DNA of 29,582 nt from DATAWZ01 sp036266975 (GTDB lineage Bacteria > Actinomycetota > Thermoleophilia > Solirubrobacterales > Solirubrobacteraceae), in contig DATAWZ010000180.1 of assembly GCA_036266975.1 (NCBI GenBank), positions 1-29,582 on the forward strand, read 5' to 3'. Position 1 is the stretch's first letter; every line of letters begins with the position of its first letter. Both the position numbers and the translations under genes were made by a program. Under the pieces are notes generated by a model. That model worked only from the letters and a program-made list of their open reading frames with translations, had not been told where the DNA came from and made no database searches. Positions 22,593 through 29,123 of the stretch are shown here, piece by piece.

Positions 22593-22772
22593 GGCGTCCC
22601 TGTACGCCACGGTGTCGGCATGTCCGTTCGCCGCCCGCCGCAGGGCTCCTGCTTGCACGGGTTTGCAGGGGAAAACCTCCATGTCGGCTCAGGGCTGGCC
22701 GCGCGCTTGCACGGGCCGGCGCGCGCGGCGGCGGCTCCGCGCCCGGGCAACAGCGCAATAATGCCCAGGCCG
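22593..22772. promoter_or_regulatory. Divergent spacer with repeated and alternative-pairing motifs
   Basis: On the minus strand the 11-mer CCCGTGCAAGC occurs twice (22661-22651 and 22715-22705, 54 bp apart). A GCAGG (22652-22648) can pair with an upstream CCTGC (22669-22665) or a downstream CCTGC (22644-22640), forming mutually exclusive five-base hairpins. I found no match to the c-di-AMP, cobalamin or c-di-GMP riboswitch consensus by eye. On the plus strand AATAAT (22757-22762) may be the SCO1 -10 box. Confidence 0.4.
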
Positions 22773-23483
22773 ATGAGCGTGGAGGCTCCTCCCAGCAAGT
22801 CGTCGCAGGTCCCGCCGCCGTTCGATCCGCACCCTTTCCGCACGCGGTTCAAGGCGCTCATTCCGCTGCTCATCGTCGCGATGGTCGCCGGCGGCGGCGT
22901 CGCGCTGATCGCCGGCACGTCCAGCAAGCAGGCGCTGCCCGGGGGCGGCAAGGCGATCAAGAGCTCGACCTTCGCCGGCCCGACGTTCTCGCGGCCGATC
23001 CTCGCCCCCTCGTTGGGCTCGATGCACAACTACAACGGCGGGCCGCCGGTGAGCGTGGCCGCCGACCGCGGCAAGGCCGTGTTCGTGACCTTCCTGTACA
23101 CGCACTGCCCGGACGTGTGCCCGCTGATCGCCTCGAGCCTGCACACGGCGATGACCGAGCTCGGGCCGCGGGCGGCCGACGTGCGCCTGATCGCCGTCTC
23201 GGTCGACCCCCACGGCGACAACCCGACCGACGTCGCCGCGTTCCTGCACGAGCACCAGCTCAACGGCCAGATGAAGTACCTGCTCGGCACCGCCGCGCAG
23301 GACGCTCCGGTCTGGAAGTCCTGGTACGTGGGCTCCTCCCAGGACGTCAGCAGCCCCCAGTTCGTCAACCACACCGGGGTCGTCTACGGGATCGACGCCA
23401 GCGGCCATCTGATGACCGCCTATCAGCCGAACTTCGCTCCGTCGGCGATCGTGCACGACGTGACGCCGCTGCTCAACAGCTGA
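22773..23483 (+). CDS. SCO1/SenC copper chaperone
   Basis: From ATG 22773 the protein is 236 aa. An N-terminal membrane anchor (ALIPLLIVAMVAGGGVALIAG) is followed by an extracytoplasmic thioredoxin-like SCO1 domain with FTLYTHCPDVC-type copper site (FLYTHCPDVCPLI), SVDPHGDNPTDVAAFLHEH, and FVNHTGVVYGID with the third ligand His. SCO1 delivers copper to the CuA site of cytochrome c oxidase. ATG 22761 is an alternative; the box AATAAT at 22757 favours 22773. Divergent from the NlpC-like hydrolase, and 21 bp upstream of the thioredoxin gene. Confidence 0.93.
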   Translation: MSVEAPPSKSSQVPPPFDPHPFRTRFKALIPLLIVAMVAGGGVALIAGTSSKQALPGGGKAIKSSTFAGPTFSRPILAPSLGSMHNYNGGPPVSVAADRGKAVFVTFLYTHCPDVCPLIASSLHTAMTELGPRAADVRLIAVSVDPHGDNPTDVAAFLHEHQLNGQMKYLLGTAAQDAPVWKSWYVGSSQDVSSPQFVNHTGVVYGIDASGHLMTAYQPNFAPSAIVHDVTPLLNS

Positions 23484-23504
23484 GCGGTGCACTAACCTCG
23501 GCGC

Positions 23505-24011
23505 GTGAATCGTCGGTGGCTCCCGGGGCTCGCGATCGTGGGCTTCATCGTGGTCGTGGTCATCGTCACGCTCGCGAGCAGCAACAGCGGGCCGTTTGTC
23601 CGTCCGCCCGCGCCGCCGCTGCCCCATGAGCACCTCTCCGGTCCGGCCGCGTCGCTGGCCGCGCTGCGCGGGCACCCGGCGCTGGTCGTCTTCTGGGCCA
23701 GCTGGTGCCCGCCGTGCCACACCGAGGCGCCGGCGATCGAGCGCTACGCGACCACGGTGCCCGGCCACGCCCCGGTGATCGGCGTCGACTTCGACGACGC
23801 GGCCGACTCGGCGCGCAGCTTCGTGCGCGAGTACCACTGGACCTTCCCGGTGGTCCGCGACGCCAACGGCAAGACCAAGGGCCCCTGGGATCTGGTCGGG
23901 ATGCCGACCACGGTCGTGCTCGACTCGCGCCTGCGGATCGTCCGGCGTCTGACCGGCGCGCAGACGGTCGCCTCGCTCAGCGCGGCGATCGGCCGCGTTT
24001 CGGCGAGCTGA
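23505..24011 (+). CDS. TlpA/ResA-like membrane thioredoxin
   Basis: The 168-aa protein has one N-terminal membrane helix (LPGLAIVGFIVVVVIVTLASS) and an extracytoplasmic thioredoxin domain with FWASWCPPCHTEAP, then VIGVDFDD, SFVREYHWTFPVVRD and VGMPTTVVLDSRLRIV. The CPPC motif is typical of TlpA/ResA and CcmG proteins that reduce disulphides for cytochrome c and CuA assembly. It follows SCO1 directly, consistent with oxidase maturation. GTG 23505 lies six bases after TAACCT (23493-23498), so it may also be made from its own leaderless mRNA. Confidence 0.93.
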   Translation: MNRRWLPGLAIVGFIVVVVIVTLASSNSGPFVRPPAPPLPHEHLSGPAASLAALRGHPALVVFWASWCPPCHTEAPAIERYATTVPGHAPVIGVDFDDAADSARSFVREYHWTFPVVRDANGKTKGPWDLVGMPTTVVLDSRLRIVRRLTGAQTVASLSAAIGRVSAS

Positions 24012-24015
24012 CGCC

Positions 24016-24661
24016 TCACGCGGCCAGTAGCCCTCCGGCCGGCGCGCGAGCACGCTCGGGCCGTCGGAGTGGCGCACGACGAGCGCCCGCCGAGGATGCA
24101 CATCGCCGCGACCGGGACCACGAAGGCCCACGCCGGCGTCGTGCCGGCGCCGCCGGCGACGGCCGCGGGCAGCGGAGGGGCCACGATCGGGTGCCCACGC
24201 GCGGCGGCGATGCGCCGCACCGCAATCACGGCGGTGCGACCAGTCCGTCGGCGGCGTGGTGGGTGTCGGTCGGCGCGCCGGCCAGCGCGCTCGCCGGGAC
24301 CGGCGAGCTGGCTGGCCAGGCCCGCGTCCATGACCACGAGCAGCGCCACCGGCGCATTGAAGCGCCGCTCGGCCTCCAGGAACGCCGCCCAGCGCGTGGG
24401 CGTCCCGAACCTCTCCGGGATGGCGCCGAGGTCGAGCGGGCACTCGATCACCGCCACGTGCAGGTTCAGCCCGCTCGCGTGGATCTCGCTGAGCACCCGC
24501 CGCAGCGTGGACCTCAGCGCCGTCGAGGTTCCAGGCATGTAGGGATAGAACACCTCTTGAACGAGCAGCACGTCGGTCGTCGGGTCGGCGTCGGCGAGCG
24601 CCGCCGACGGCGCCCAGAGCGCGAGCACGCCGGCCACTCGCGCCAGCCACGCCGCGGCCAC
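24016..24661 (-). pseudogene. Secreted/membrane-anchored hypothetical protein with frame disruptions
   Basis: The intact start is clear: GTG 24661 eight bases after an ideal AAGGAGGTG ribosome site, with a signal peptide (VAGVLALWAPSAALADA). The body reads DVLLVQEVFYPYMPGTSTALRSTLRRVLSEIHASGLNLHVAVIECPLDLGAIPERFG, then RWAAFLEAERRFNAPVALLVVMDAG. I recall similar sequences as uncharacterised in Solirubrobacterales. Third-position GC then moves to another frame (about 24290-24243: ALAGAPTDTHHAADGLVA), returns for TAVIAVRRIAAARGHPIVAPPL and a membrane helix, and shifts again near 24090. No single frame has a stop before the convergent thioredoxin gene. Either a pseudogene or several assembly indels. 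Confidence 0.6.
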
Positions 24662-24687
24662 CGCTCGCCCACCTCCTTTTCCCCTGA

Positions 24688-25290
24688 TCACAGGCCGTCC
24701 GGGAACAGGTAACGCGGGTGGGGCGGCACGAACGCCCCGACCTCGAGTGAGATCGCGGCGTGACGGCTCAGCGGTAGCGCGCCGATCGGCCCGCGCCACA
24801 GGCGCCCGTCGAGGTAGCCGCGCACGCGCCCGGGAAAGCCGGCCAGGCGGTCGGCGCCGAGCGGCTGGCCCCACAGCGCGAACAGGTCGGCGAGCGGGCG
24901 CGTCGGTCCCGGCGAGATGAGGATCAGCCCGGTCGGCTCGGTCGTGCGCAGCGGGTAGCCACAGCGTGCGCCGCGCACGTAGGCGCCGTCGACCCGCAGC
25001 GGCGGCGCCTCGCCGATGCCCGCCGGGACGGCGACGACGTGCCCGCCGGCGAACACCTCCACGTGCGCCGCATAGGCGATCCGCGGGGCGCCGACGCAGC
25101 CCATCCCGTCCACCGACCGGGCGGCGACGACGGCCGGCCCGCGCGCGAGCGGGCGGAAGCCCGGGCCGCGGCCGAGCTGGCGGCGCGAGGCGAGCGCGCC
25201 GGCGACCGCCGCGGGGCTGGGGCGCGGCCTGCCGTGGTGGTGTCGCCTCAGCGCGACCACGCCGAGCGCGATCAGCAGCGCGACCCCCAC
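24688..25290 (-). CDS. Conserved hypothetical single-span membrane protein
   Basis: From GTG 25290 the product is 200 aa, with an N-terminal membrane helix (VGVALLIALGVVALRR) and a basic HHHGRPRP stretch. The extracytoplasmic part contains HVEVFAGGHVVAVPAGIGEAPPL, GAYVRGARCGYPLRTTEPTGLILI, LADLFALWGQPLGADRLAGFPGRVRGYLDGRLWRGPIGALPLSRHAAISLEVGAFVPPHPRYLFP. I recall this pattern from actinobacterial hypotheticals; no function is known. Two Cys (GCV, RCGYP) may form a disulphide. A frame to ATG 25410 also exists but overlaps the upstream gene. The stop is 27 bp before the frame-disrupted gene at 24661. Confidence 0.78.
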   Translation of the reverse strand: MGVALLIALGVVALRRHHHGRPRPSPAAVAGALASRRQLGRGPGFRPLARGPAVVAARSVDGMGCVGAPRIAYAAHVEVFAGGHVVAVPAGIGEAPPLRVDGAYVRGARCGYPLRTTEPTGLILISPGPTRPLADLFALWGQPLGADRLAGFPGRVRGYLDGRLWRGPIGALPLSRHAAISLEVGAFVPPHPRYLFPDGL

Positions 25291-25318
25291 GGCGATGAGG
25301 GTCAGGCCCAGCCGGCGC

Positions 25319-25501
25319 TCAGACGAAGCTGTGCGGCGAGTGGGTCGACGCGAGGTCGTCCGCCATGACCTCGTCGGGGGCCTGCTCCTCGGGTGTCGAG
25401 GCGCCCGCACGACGGTTGGCCCGCCACCCCCAGACCCCCAGGGCCACCACCGGCGCGGCGTACAGCGTCGAGATGTACCAGTGGTAGATGCAGGCGAGCA
25501 T
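25319..25501 (-). CDS. Small membrane protein, hypothetical
   Basis: The 60-aa protein starts at ATG 25501 with a membrane helix (LACIYHWYISTLYAAPVVALGVWGW), followed by a basic and acidic tail (RRAGASTPEEQAPDEVMADDLASTHSPHSFV). TAGGAT lies seven bases upstream, supporting a leaderless mRNA and this start over GTG 25504. The next gene follows after 28 bp, so they form one transcription unit. No function is known. Confidence 0.65.
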   Translation of the reverse strand: MLACIYHWYISTLYAAPVVALGVWGWRANRRAGASTPEEQAPDEVMADDLASTHSPHSFV

Positions 25502-25545
25502 CACCTCGATCCTACCCGAATGGCCGCCTTCGCGATCCGCAACGG

Positions 25546-26118
25546 TCAGCGTTCTGGCCGATCGGGATAGACGTCGTCGATCGTGGTCAGCGCCACGTAC
25601 GGCGCCCCCGCGGCGGCCTCGATTGCCGCCCCGCCGCCGGCCAGGCGGTCGAGCACGCTGACCACGCCGCAGACGCTCACGCCGAGCTCGCGCAGCGCCT
25701 CCAGCGCCTGCAGCGTCGAGCTGCCGCGGGTGACGACGTCCTCGACGACCAGGCAGCGGTCGCTCCGGTCCAGCAGCGGCCCCTCGACGCGGCGCTGCAG
25801 CCCGTGGCCCTTGGGCTCCTTGCGCACGAAGAACGCCTTGACGTCAGCGCCGCCGGCGAGCGCGGCGCAGGCCACCGCGTCGGCGCCCATCGTGAGGCCG
25901 CCGACCGCCGTCGCGCCGACAGCGGCGGCGTGCTCGGCGAGCAGCTGCGAGAGCGCGGCGAAGCCCTCCGGGAGCAGGATCGCCCGCTTGGCGTCGACGT
26001 AGTAGGAGGCGCGCGCGCCGCTGCTGAGCACCACCTCGCCGATGACCAGCGCGTGCTCGCGCAGGGCGGCCACGAGGCGCTCGCGGGCGGGGCTCGAACG
26101 ATCGTCCAGGGCGCTCAC
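25546..26118 (-). CDS. pyrE: Orotate phosphoribosyltransferase
   Basis: The 190-aa protein catalyses orotate + PRPP to OMP in pyrimidine synthesis. Signature segments are GEVVLSSGARASYYVDAKRAIL, TAVGGLTMGADAVACAALAGG, FFVRKEPKGHGLQRRVEGPLL (catalytic loop with Lys and His) and the PRPP motif RCLVVEDVVTRGSSTLQALEAL. The GTG at 26118 is ten bases after a minus-strand TAGATT (26134-26129), giving a leaderless or near-leaderless mRNA. An upstream ATG at 26142 would extend into the divergent gene start. It shares its promoter with that gene. Confidence 0.95.
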   Translation of the reverse strand: MSALDDRSSPARERLVAALREHALVIGEVVLSSGARASYYVDAKRAILLPEGFAALSQLLAEHAAAVGATAVGGLTMGADAVACAALAGGADVKAFFVRKEPKGHGLQRRVEGPLLDRSDRCLVVEDVVTRGSSTLQALEALRELGVSVCGVVSVLDRLAGGGAAIEAAAGAPYVALTTIDDVYPDRPER

Positions 26119-26127
26119 AGCCCCCCG

Positions 26128-26134
26128 TAATCTA
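26128..26134. promoter_or_regulatory. Bidirectional -10 element between pyrE and the divergent gene
   Basis: The heptamer TAATCTA reads as TAATCT (26128-26133) on the plus strand and TAGATT (26134-26129) on the minus strand, a shared divergent -10. The plus-strand ATG (26141) begins after seven bases. The pyrE GTG (26118) begins after ten. Symmetric sequence at shared -10 elements is a known cause of divergent transcription. Confidence 0.65.
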
Positions 26135-26140
26135 GCTGTC

Positions 26141-26509
26141 ATGGCCGAGAACGCCGTCAATTTCGCCGAGGGGACGCTGCGCATGGTGGCGATGGCGGTC
26201 TGCGCCTGCGTGCTGCTCGCCTTCGCGCTGTTCGCGGTCCCGCAGATCAACGGGGCGGCCAAGGGGCAGGCGGCCGAGGTCGTGGGCGGCAGCGCCGCGG
26301 CGAGGGCAGCGGCCAAGCCGAAGGCCCACGAGAACCCGGTCAAGCGCGCCATCGACGGCGCCGCGAGCACGCTCGAGTCGCCCTTCGCCGGGCTCGTCTC
26401 GGGCTCGAGCAGCCAGTGGGCCCGGCGCGGCGTCGAAACGATCTGCGCGCTGCTGATCTACGGGCTGGGGCTCGGCTACATCGCCCGGTTCGTGCGCGTG
26501 CGGCGGTGA
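26141..26509 (+). CDS. Small two-helix membrane protein, hypothetical
   Basis: The 122-aa protein has two membrane helices: MVAMAVCACVLLAFALFAVPQI (~15-36) and VETICALLIYGLGLGYIARFV (~98-118). An Ala/Lys-rich soluble loop lies between them (AAKGQAAEVVGGSAAARAAAKPKAHENPVKRAIDGAASTLESPFAGLVSGSSS). Nothing was recognised. TAATCT at 26128-26133 precedes the ATG by seven bases, and it is divergent from pyrE. The conserved pairing with pyrE, if real, is worth checking. Confidence 0.75.
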   Translation: MAENAVNFAEGTLRMVAMAVCACVLLAFALFAVPQINGAAKGQAAEVVGGSAAARAAAKPKAHENPVKRAIDGAASTLESPFAGLVSGSSSQWARRGVETICALLIYGLGLGYIARFVRVRR

Positions 26510-26522
26510 GCCGCGCCGCGGG

Positions 26523-27527
26523 CTACGGACCGGCGTGGTCGCTGATCGGCGCGCTCGCCCGCCCGTCCTCGTAGTAGACGTCGACCGGCGTGCCGACCCG
26601 CAGCCAGCCGTAGACGAAGATCGCGTCGCTGATCGGCAGCCGCAGACAGCCGTGGCTCGCCGGATAGGTCGGCGAGGGGTCATAGCCGTGGATGGCGTAC
26701 CCGCGGATGAAGTAGCTCGAGAAGTACATCCCCTCGCTGTTGTATCCGGGGCTCTGCTCGTAGACCGAGAAGCGCCCCAGCACCGTCGGCGTGGAGGGCT
26801 TGCCCGAGCTGACCTGGAAGATGTCGTAGACCTTGCCGTGCGGGTTGATGAGCGCGAGCAGCTGCTTGCTCAGGTCGGCCTCCACGTGGCGCCCGTCGCC
26901 CGAGTAGCGCACGTGCCAGACTCCGCGCCCGCGCGAGAGCTCGCGCAGGACCTGGCCGTCGACCGTGTAGACGCGGGCCAGGCCGAGCATCTTGCGGTAG
27001 GCCTCGACGGCGAGCTGGGTGCCAAGGTCGTAGACGCTCGATTGCGGCACGTAGAAGTGCAGCGCGGCGAGGTGGCGCTGCAGGACCCACACCGCCGGAC
27101 CGCGGGAGCCGAACGGCATGTTGGGGCTCACGAAGCGCACGCGCACCGGGCCGGTGGCGCTGGCCGCGCCGAGCGTGGTCGTGGCCGCGTGGGTGGCCGT
27201 GAACGAAACGAGCCCCGCCTTCGGGCTGGCGTAGCGCACGACGAAGCGCCCACCGGCGCCGACCGTGACCGTATGGGACGCGCGCGTGCGTCCGTCGCGC
27301 GAGAAGGTGACGGTCACCGTCTGGCCGGCGACCGAGGGGGCGAGCGTGCCGTGGACCGTGAGCTTGGAGCCGGTGGCCAGGAACGGCTGGCCGAAGAGGT
27401 GCTGGATCCGCAGCGTGATGCTCGCCGCCGGCGCCGGGGTGGTCGGGGTGGTGGGCGTCTGCGCGCGCGCGGCGAGCGGCGCGGCGAGCAGCGCGAGCGG
27501 GGCGAGCAGGACGGCGCAGCGACGCAT
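26523..27527 (-). CDS. L,D-transpeptidase (YkuD) with Ig-like and PG-binding-like domains
   Basis: The 334-aa protein has a signal peptide (RRCAVLLAPLALLAAPLAARA) and a Thr/Pro linker. An Ig-like domain follows (SITLRIQHLFGQPFLATGSKLTVHGTLAPSVAGQTVTVTFSRDG), then a PG-binding-like region (FGSRGPAVWVLQRHLAALHFYVP). The C-terminal YkuD domain has FQVSSGKPSTPTVLGRFSVYEQSPGY and the active site HGYDPSPTYPASHGCLRLP with the nucleophilic Cys. It makes 3-3 cross-links or attaches proteins in the cell wall. ATG 27527 follows TAATCT by ten bases. Confidence 0.93.
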   Translation of the reverse strand: MRRCAVLLAPLALLAAPLAARAQTPTTPTTPAPAASITLRIQHLFGQPFLATGSKLTVHGTLAPSVAGQTVTVTFSRDGRTRASHTVTVGAGGRFVVRYASPKAGLVSFTATHAATTTLGAASATGPVRVRFVSPNMPFGSRGPAVWVLQRHLAALHFYVPQSSVYDLGTQLAVEAYRKMLGLARVYTVDGQVLRELSRGRGVWHVRYSGDGRHVEADLSKQLLALINPHGKVYDIFQVSSGKPSTPTVLGRFSVYEQSPGYNSEGMYFSSYFIRGYAIHGYDPSPTYPASHGCLRLPISDAIFVYGWLRVGTPVDVYYEDGRASAPISDHAGP

Positions 27528-27580
27528 GAGGGCTGCCAGATTAGGGGGTACGGCGGACGCGCGGCGCCAGCGCCGGCGAC

Positions 27581-28426
27581 TCACGCCGGCGCGAGACGCT
27601 CGCCGGGCGCAATCACGCCGGCGCGGCGGAGCATCAATGCGGCCGCGGCGATGGCGGCGAGCGAGCCGCCCGTGAGCAGCGGGATCTGCCAGCTCCAGCC
27701 GACGCCGACGCCGAAGGCGATCGAGTTGTTGATCGAGTGGGCGGCGATGCCCGGATACAGCGAGCCGGTCCGCCAGTACAGCAGGCACAGCCCGGCGCCG
27801 AGCAGGGCGAGCGGCAGCAGGTCGCCGGCGGGCGAGGAGGCGCCGTGGACGAGCCCGAAGATGACGCCGGTGATCAGCACCGCCGGCCAGAGCCCGCGCC
27901 AGTTGCGCAGCGCCGTGAACATGTAGCCGCGGAACAGGGTCTCCTCGCACATCGGCGCGATCACGCACACCAGGATGGCCGCGCCCGCCTTCAGCGAGGC
28001 GGCGCGCTTGACGCCGAGCTGGTTGAGCAGTTGCTTGTCCGAGCCGAGGTTCAGCAGCGCGCCCCAGGCCGCGTTGAACGCGAAGAAGGCGACCAGCAGC
28101 GCGATCACCAGCAGCACGGCGCGGCGCACGTTGGTCGGGCGCAGCCCGAAGCCCCAGGACGTCGCGGCGCCGCCGAGCCGCCAGGCGCACCAGACCGCCG
28201 CGCCGACGAAGCAGCCGTCCTGCACGACCGTCGAGGCGAGCTCGATGCCCGCGCTCGGGTGCTGGGCGTTCGCGCCGGCGGCGATCGCCGGGATGTAGAT
28301 GATCAGCTCGCCGATGACGGCGGCGACCAGGCCGAGCGCGAGCGCGAGCACACCGCTCCACCAGGGCCAGCTGGGGTTGACGACGCCCCCGGCGCCGGCC
28401 CGCTCATCGGAGGTCGCGAGGGACAT
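27581..28426 (-). CDS. CPBP-family intramembrane metalloprotease
   Basis: The 281-aa protein has about eight membrane helices. CPBP (CAAX protease/bacteriocin-processing) motifs are visible: APMCEETLFRGYMFTALR with the catalytic EExxxR, FGLVHGASSPAG (FxxxH), and HSINNSIAFG. Members cleave prenylated or peptide substrates in the membrane; the bacterial substrate is unknown. The ATG at 28426 (MSLATSDERAG) is preferred over one at 28450. The 5' end overlaps the HAD gene by 23 bp, so they are co-transcribed. Confidence 0.92.
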   Translation of the reverse strand: MSLATSDERAGAGGVVNPSWPWWSGVLALALGLVAAVIGELIIYIPAIAAGANAQHPSAGIELASTVVQDGCFVGAAVWCAWRLGGAATSWGFGLRPTNVRRAVLLVIALLVAFFAFNAAWGALLNLGSDKQLLNQLGVKRAASLKAGAAILVCVIAPMCEETLFRGYMFTALRNWRGLWPAVLITGVIFGLVHGASSPAGDLLPLALLGAGLCLLYWRTGSLYPGIAAHSINNSIAFGVGVGWSWQIPLLTGGSLAAIAAAALMLRRAGVIAPGERLAPA

Positions 28427-29123
28427 GGCGTGTGCCCAGGATAGGCACAAGCGCCTCGAGCGTGTGGATCACCTCCACGCCCGCGGGCCCGGGGCCAGCG
28501 TCGCGGCAGATCAGCACGCAGCGCACCCCGGCGGCGCGCGCGGCGGGCAGGTCCTCGGCCTCGGTGTCCCCGACCAGCAGCGCCTCGTGCGGCTGCACGC
28601 CGGCCCGGTCGAGCGCCGCACGCACCGGCAGCGGCGAGGGCTTGGCCGCGCCGACGGCGGCCGAGGTGACCACGCCGTCGACCTGCAGCCCGCACCCGGC
28701 CAGGACGTCGCGCAGGGAGATATCCCAGTTGCTGACCACGACGGTGGGCAGGCCGCGGGCGCGCAGCGCGGCGAGCGCCGGCACGGCGTCGGGGTAGGCC
28801 TCGAAGCGCAGCGAGGAGAGCAGCGCGCCGAGCAGCGGCTCGAGCCCCACGCCGCTCGCCGGCGGCCCCAGCGCGTGACCGAGCACCCGCGCGCACTGCC
28901 GGCGCAGCCCCTGGAGGCGCTCGGGCGTGGCCCCCTGCAGGTGATGGGCCCGGTAGTAGCCGATCTCCTGGGCCAGGGCGGCGCGCACGTGGTCGGGGTC
29001 GACCGCGACGCCGAGGGCGCCGAGCGCCTCCTGCAGCGCGGGGACGGGGTCGATCAGCCGCACCAGGGTCCCGAGCGCGTCGAGCAGCACCGCGCGCGGG
29101 CGCGGGAGGCCCCCGCCGCTCAC
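28404..29123 (-). CDS. HAD-superfamily hydrolase
   Basis: The 239-aa protein has motif I VLLDALGTLVRL, a helical cap (~20-95), motif II PTVVVSNWD, motif III Lys in GAAKPSPLPVR, and motif IV EALLVGDTEAEDLPAARAAG. In motif I the second Asp found in phosphatases (DxD) is Leu, as in some HAD-IA members, so phosphatase activity is uncertain. GTG 29123 overlaps the stop of the upstream monooxygenase (GTGA). The 3' end overlaps the CPBP gene. Confidence 0.92.
   Translation of the reverse strand: MSGGGLPRPRAVLLDALGTLVRLIDPVPALQEALGALGVAVDPDHVRAALAQEIGYYRAHHLQGATPERLQGLRRQCARVLGHALGPPASGVGLEPLLGALLSSLRFEAYPDAVPALAALRARGLPTVVVSNWDISLRDVLAGCGLQVDGVVTSAAVGAAKPSPLPVRAALDRAGVQPHEALLVGDTEAEDLPAARAAGVRCVLICRDAGPGPAGVEVIHTLEALVPILGTRHVPRDLR

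Noticed and set aside
22593..22760. Cobalamin or c-di-AMP riboswitch
   Set aside because: A stretch resembling a B12 box (AAGCAGGAGCCCTGC on the minus strand) is present, but the rest of either consensus is missing by eye.
22689..24650. 653-aa minus-strand ORF antisense to SCO1 and the thioredoxin
   Set aside because: SCO1 and TlpA motifs are complete on the plus strand; the long frame is a GC-rich shadow, though its 5' part may hold a frame segment of the 24016-24661 gene.
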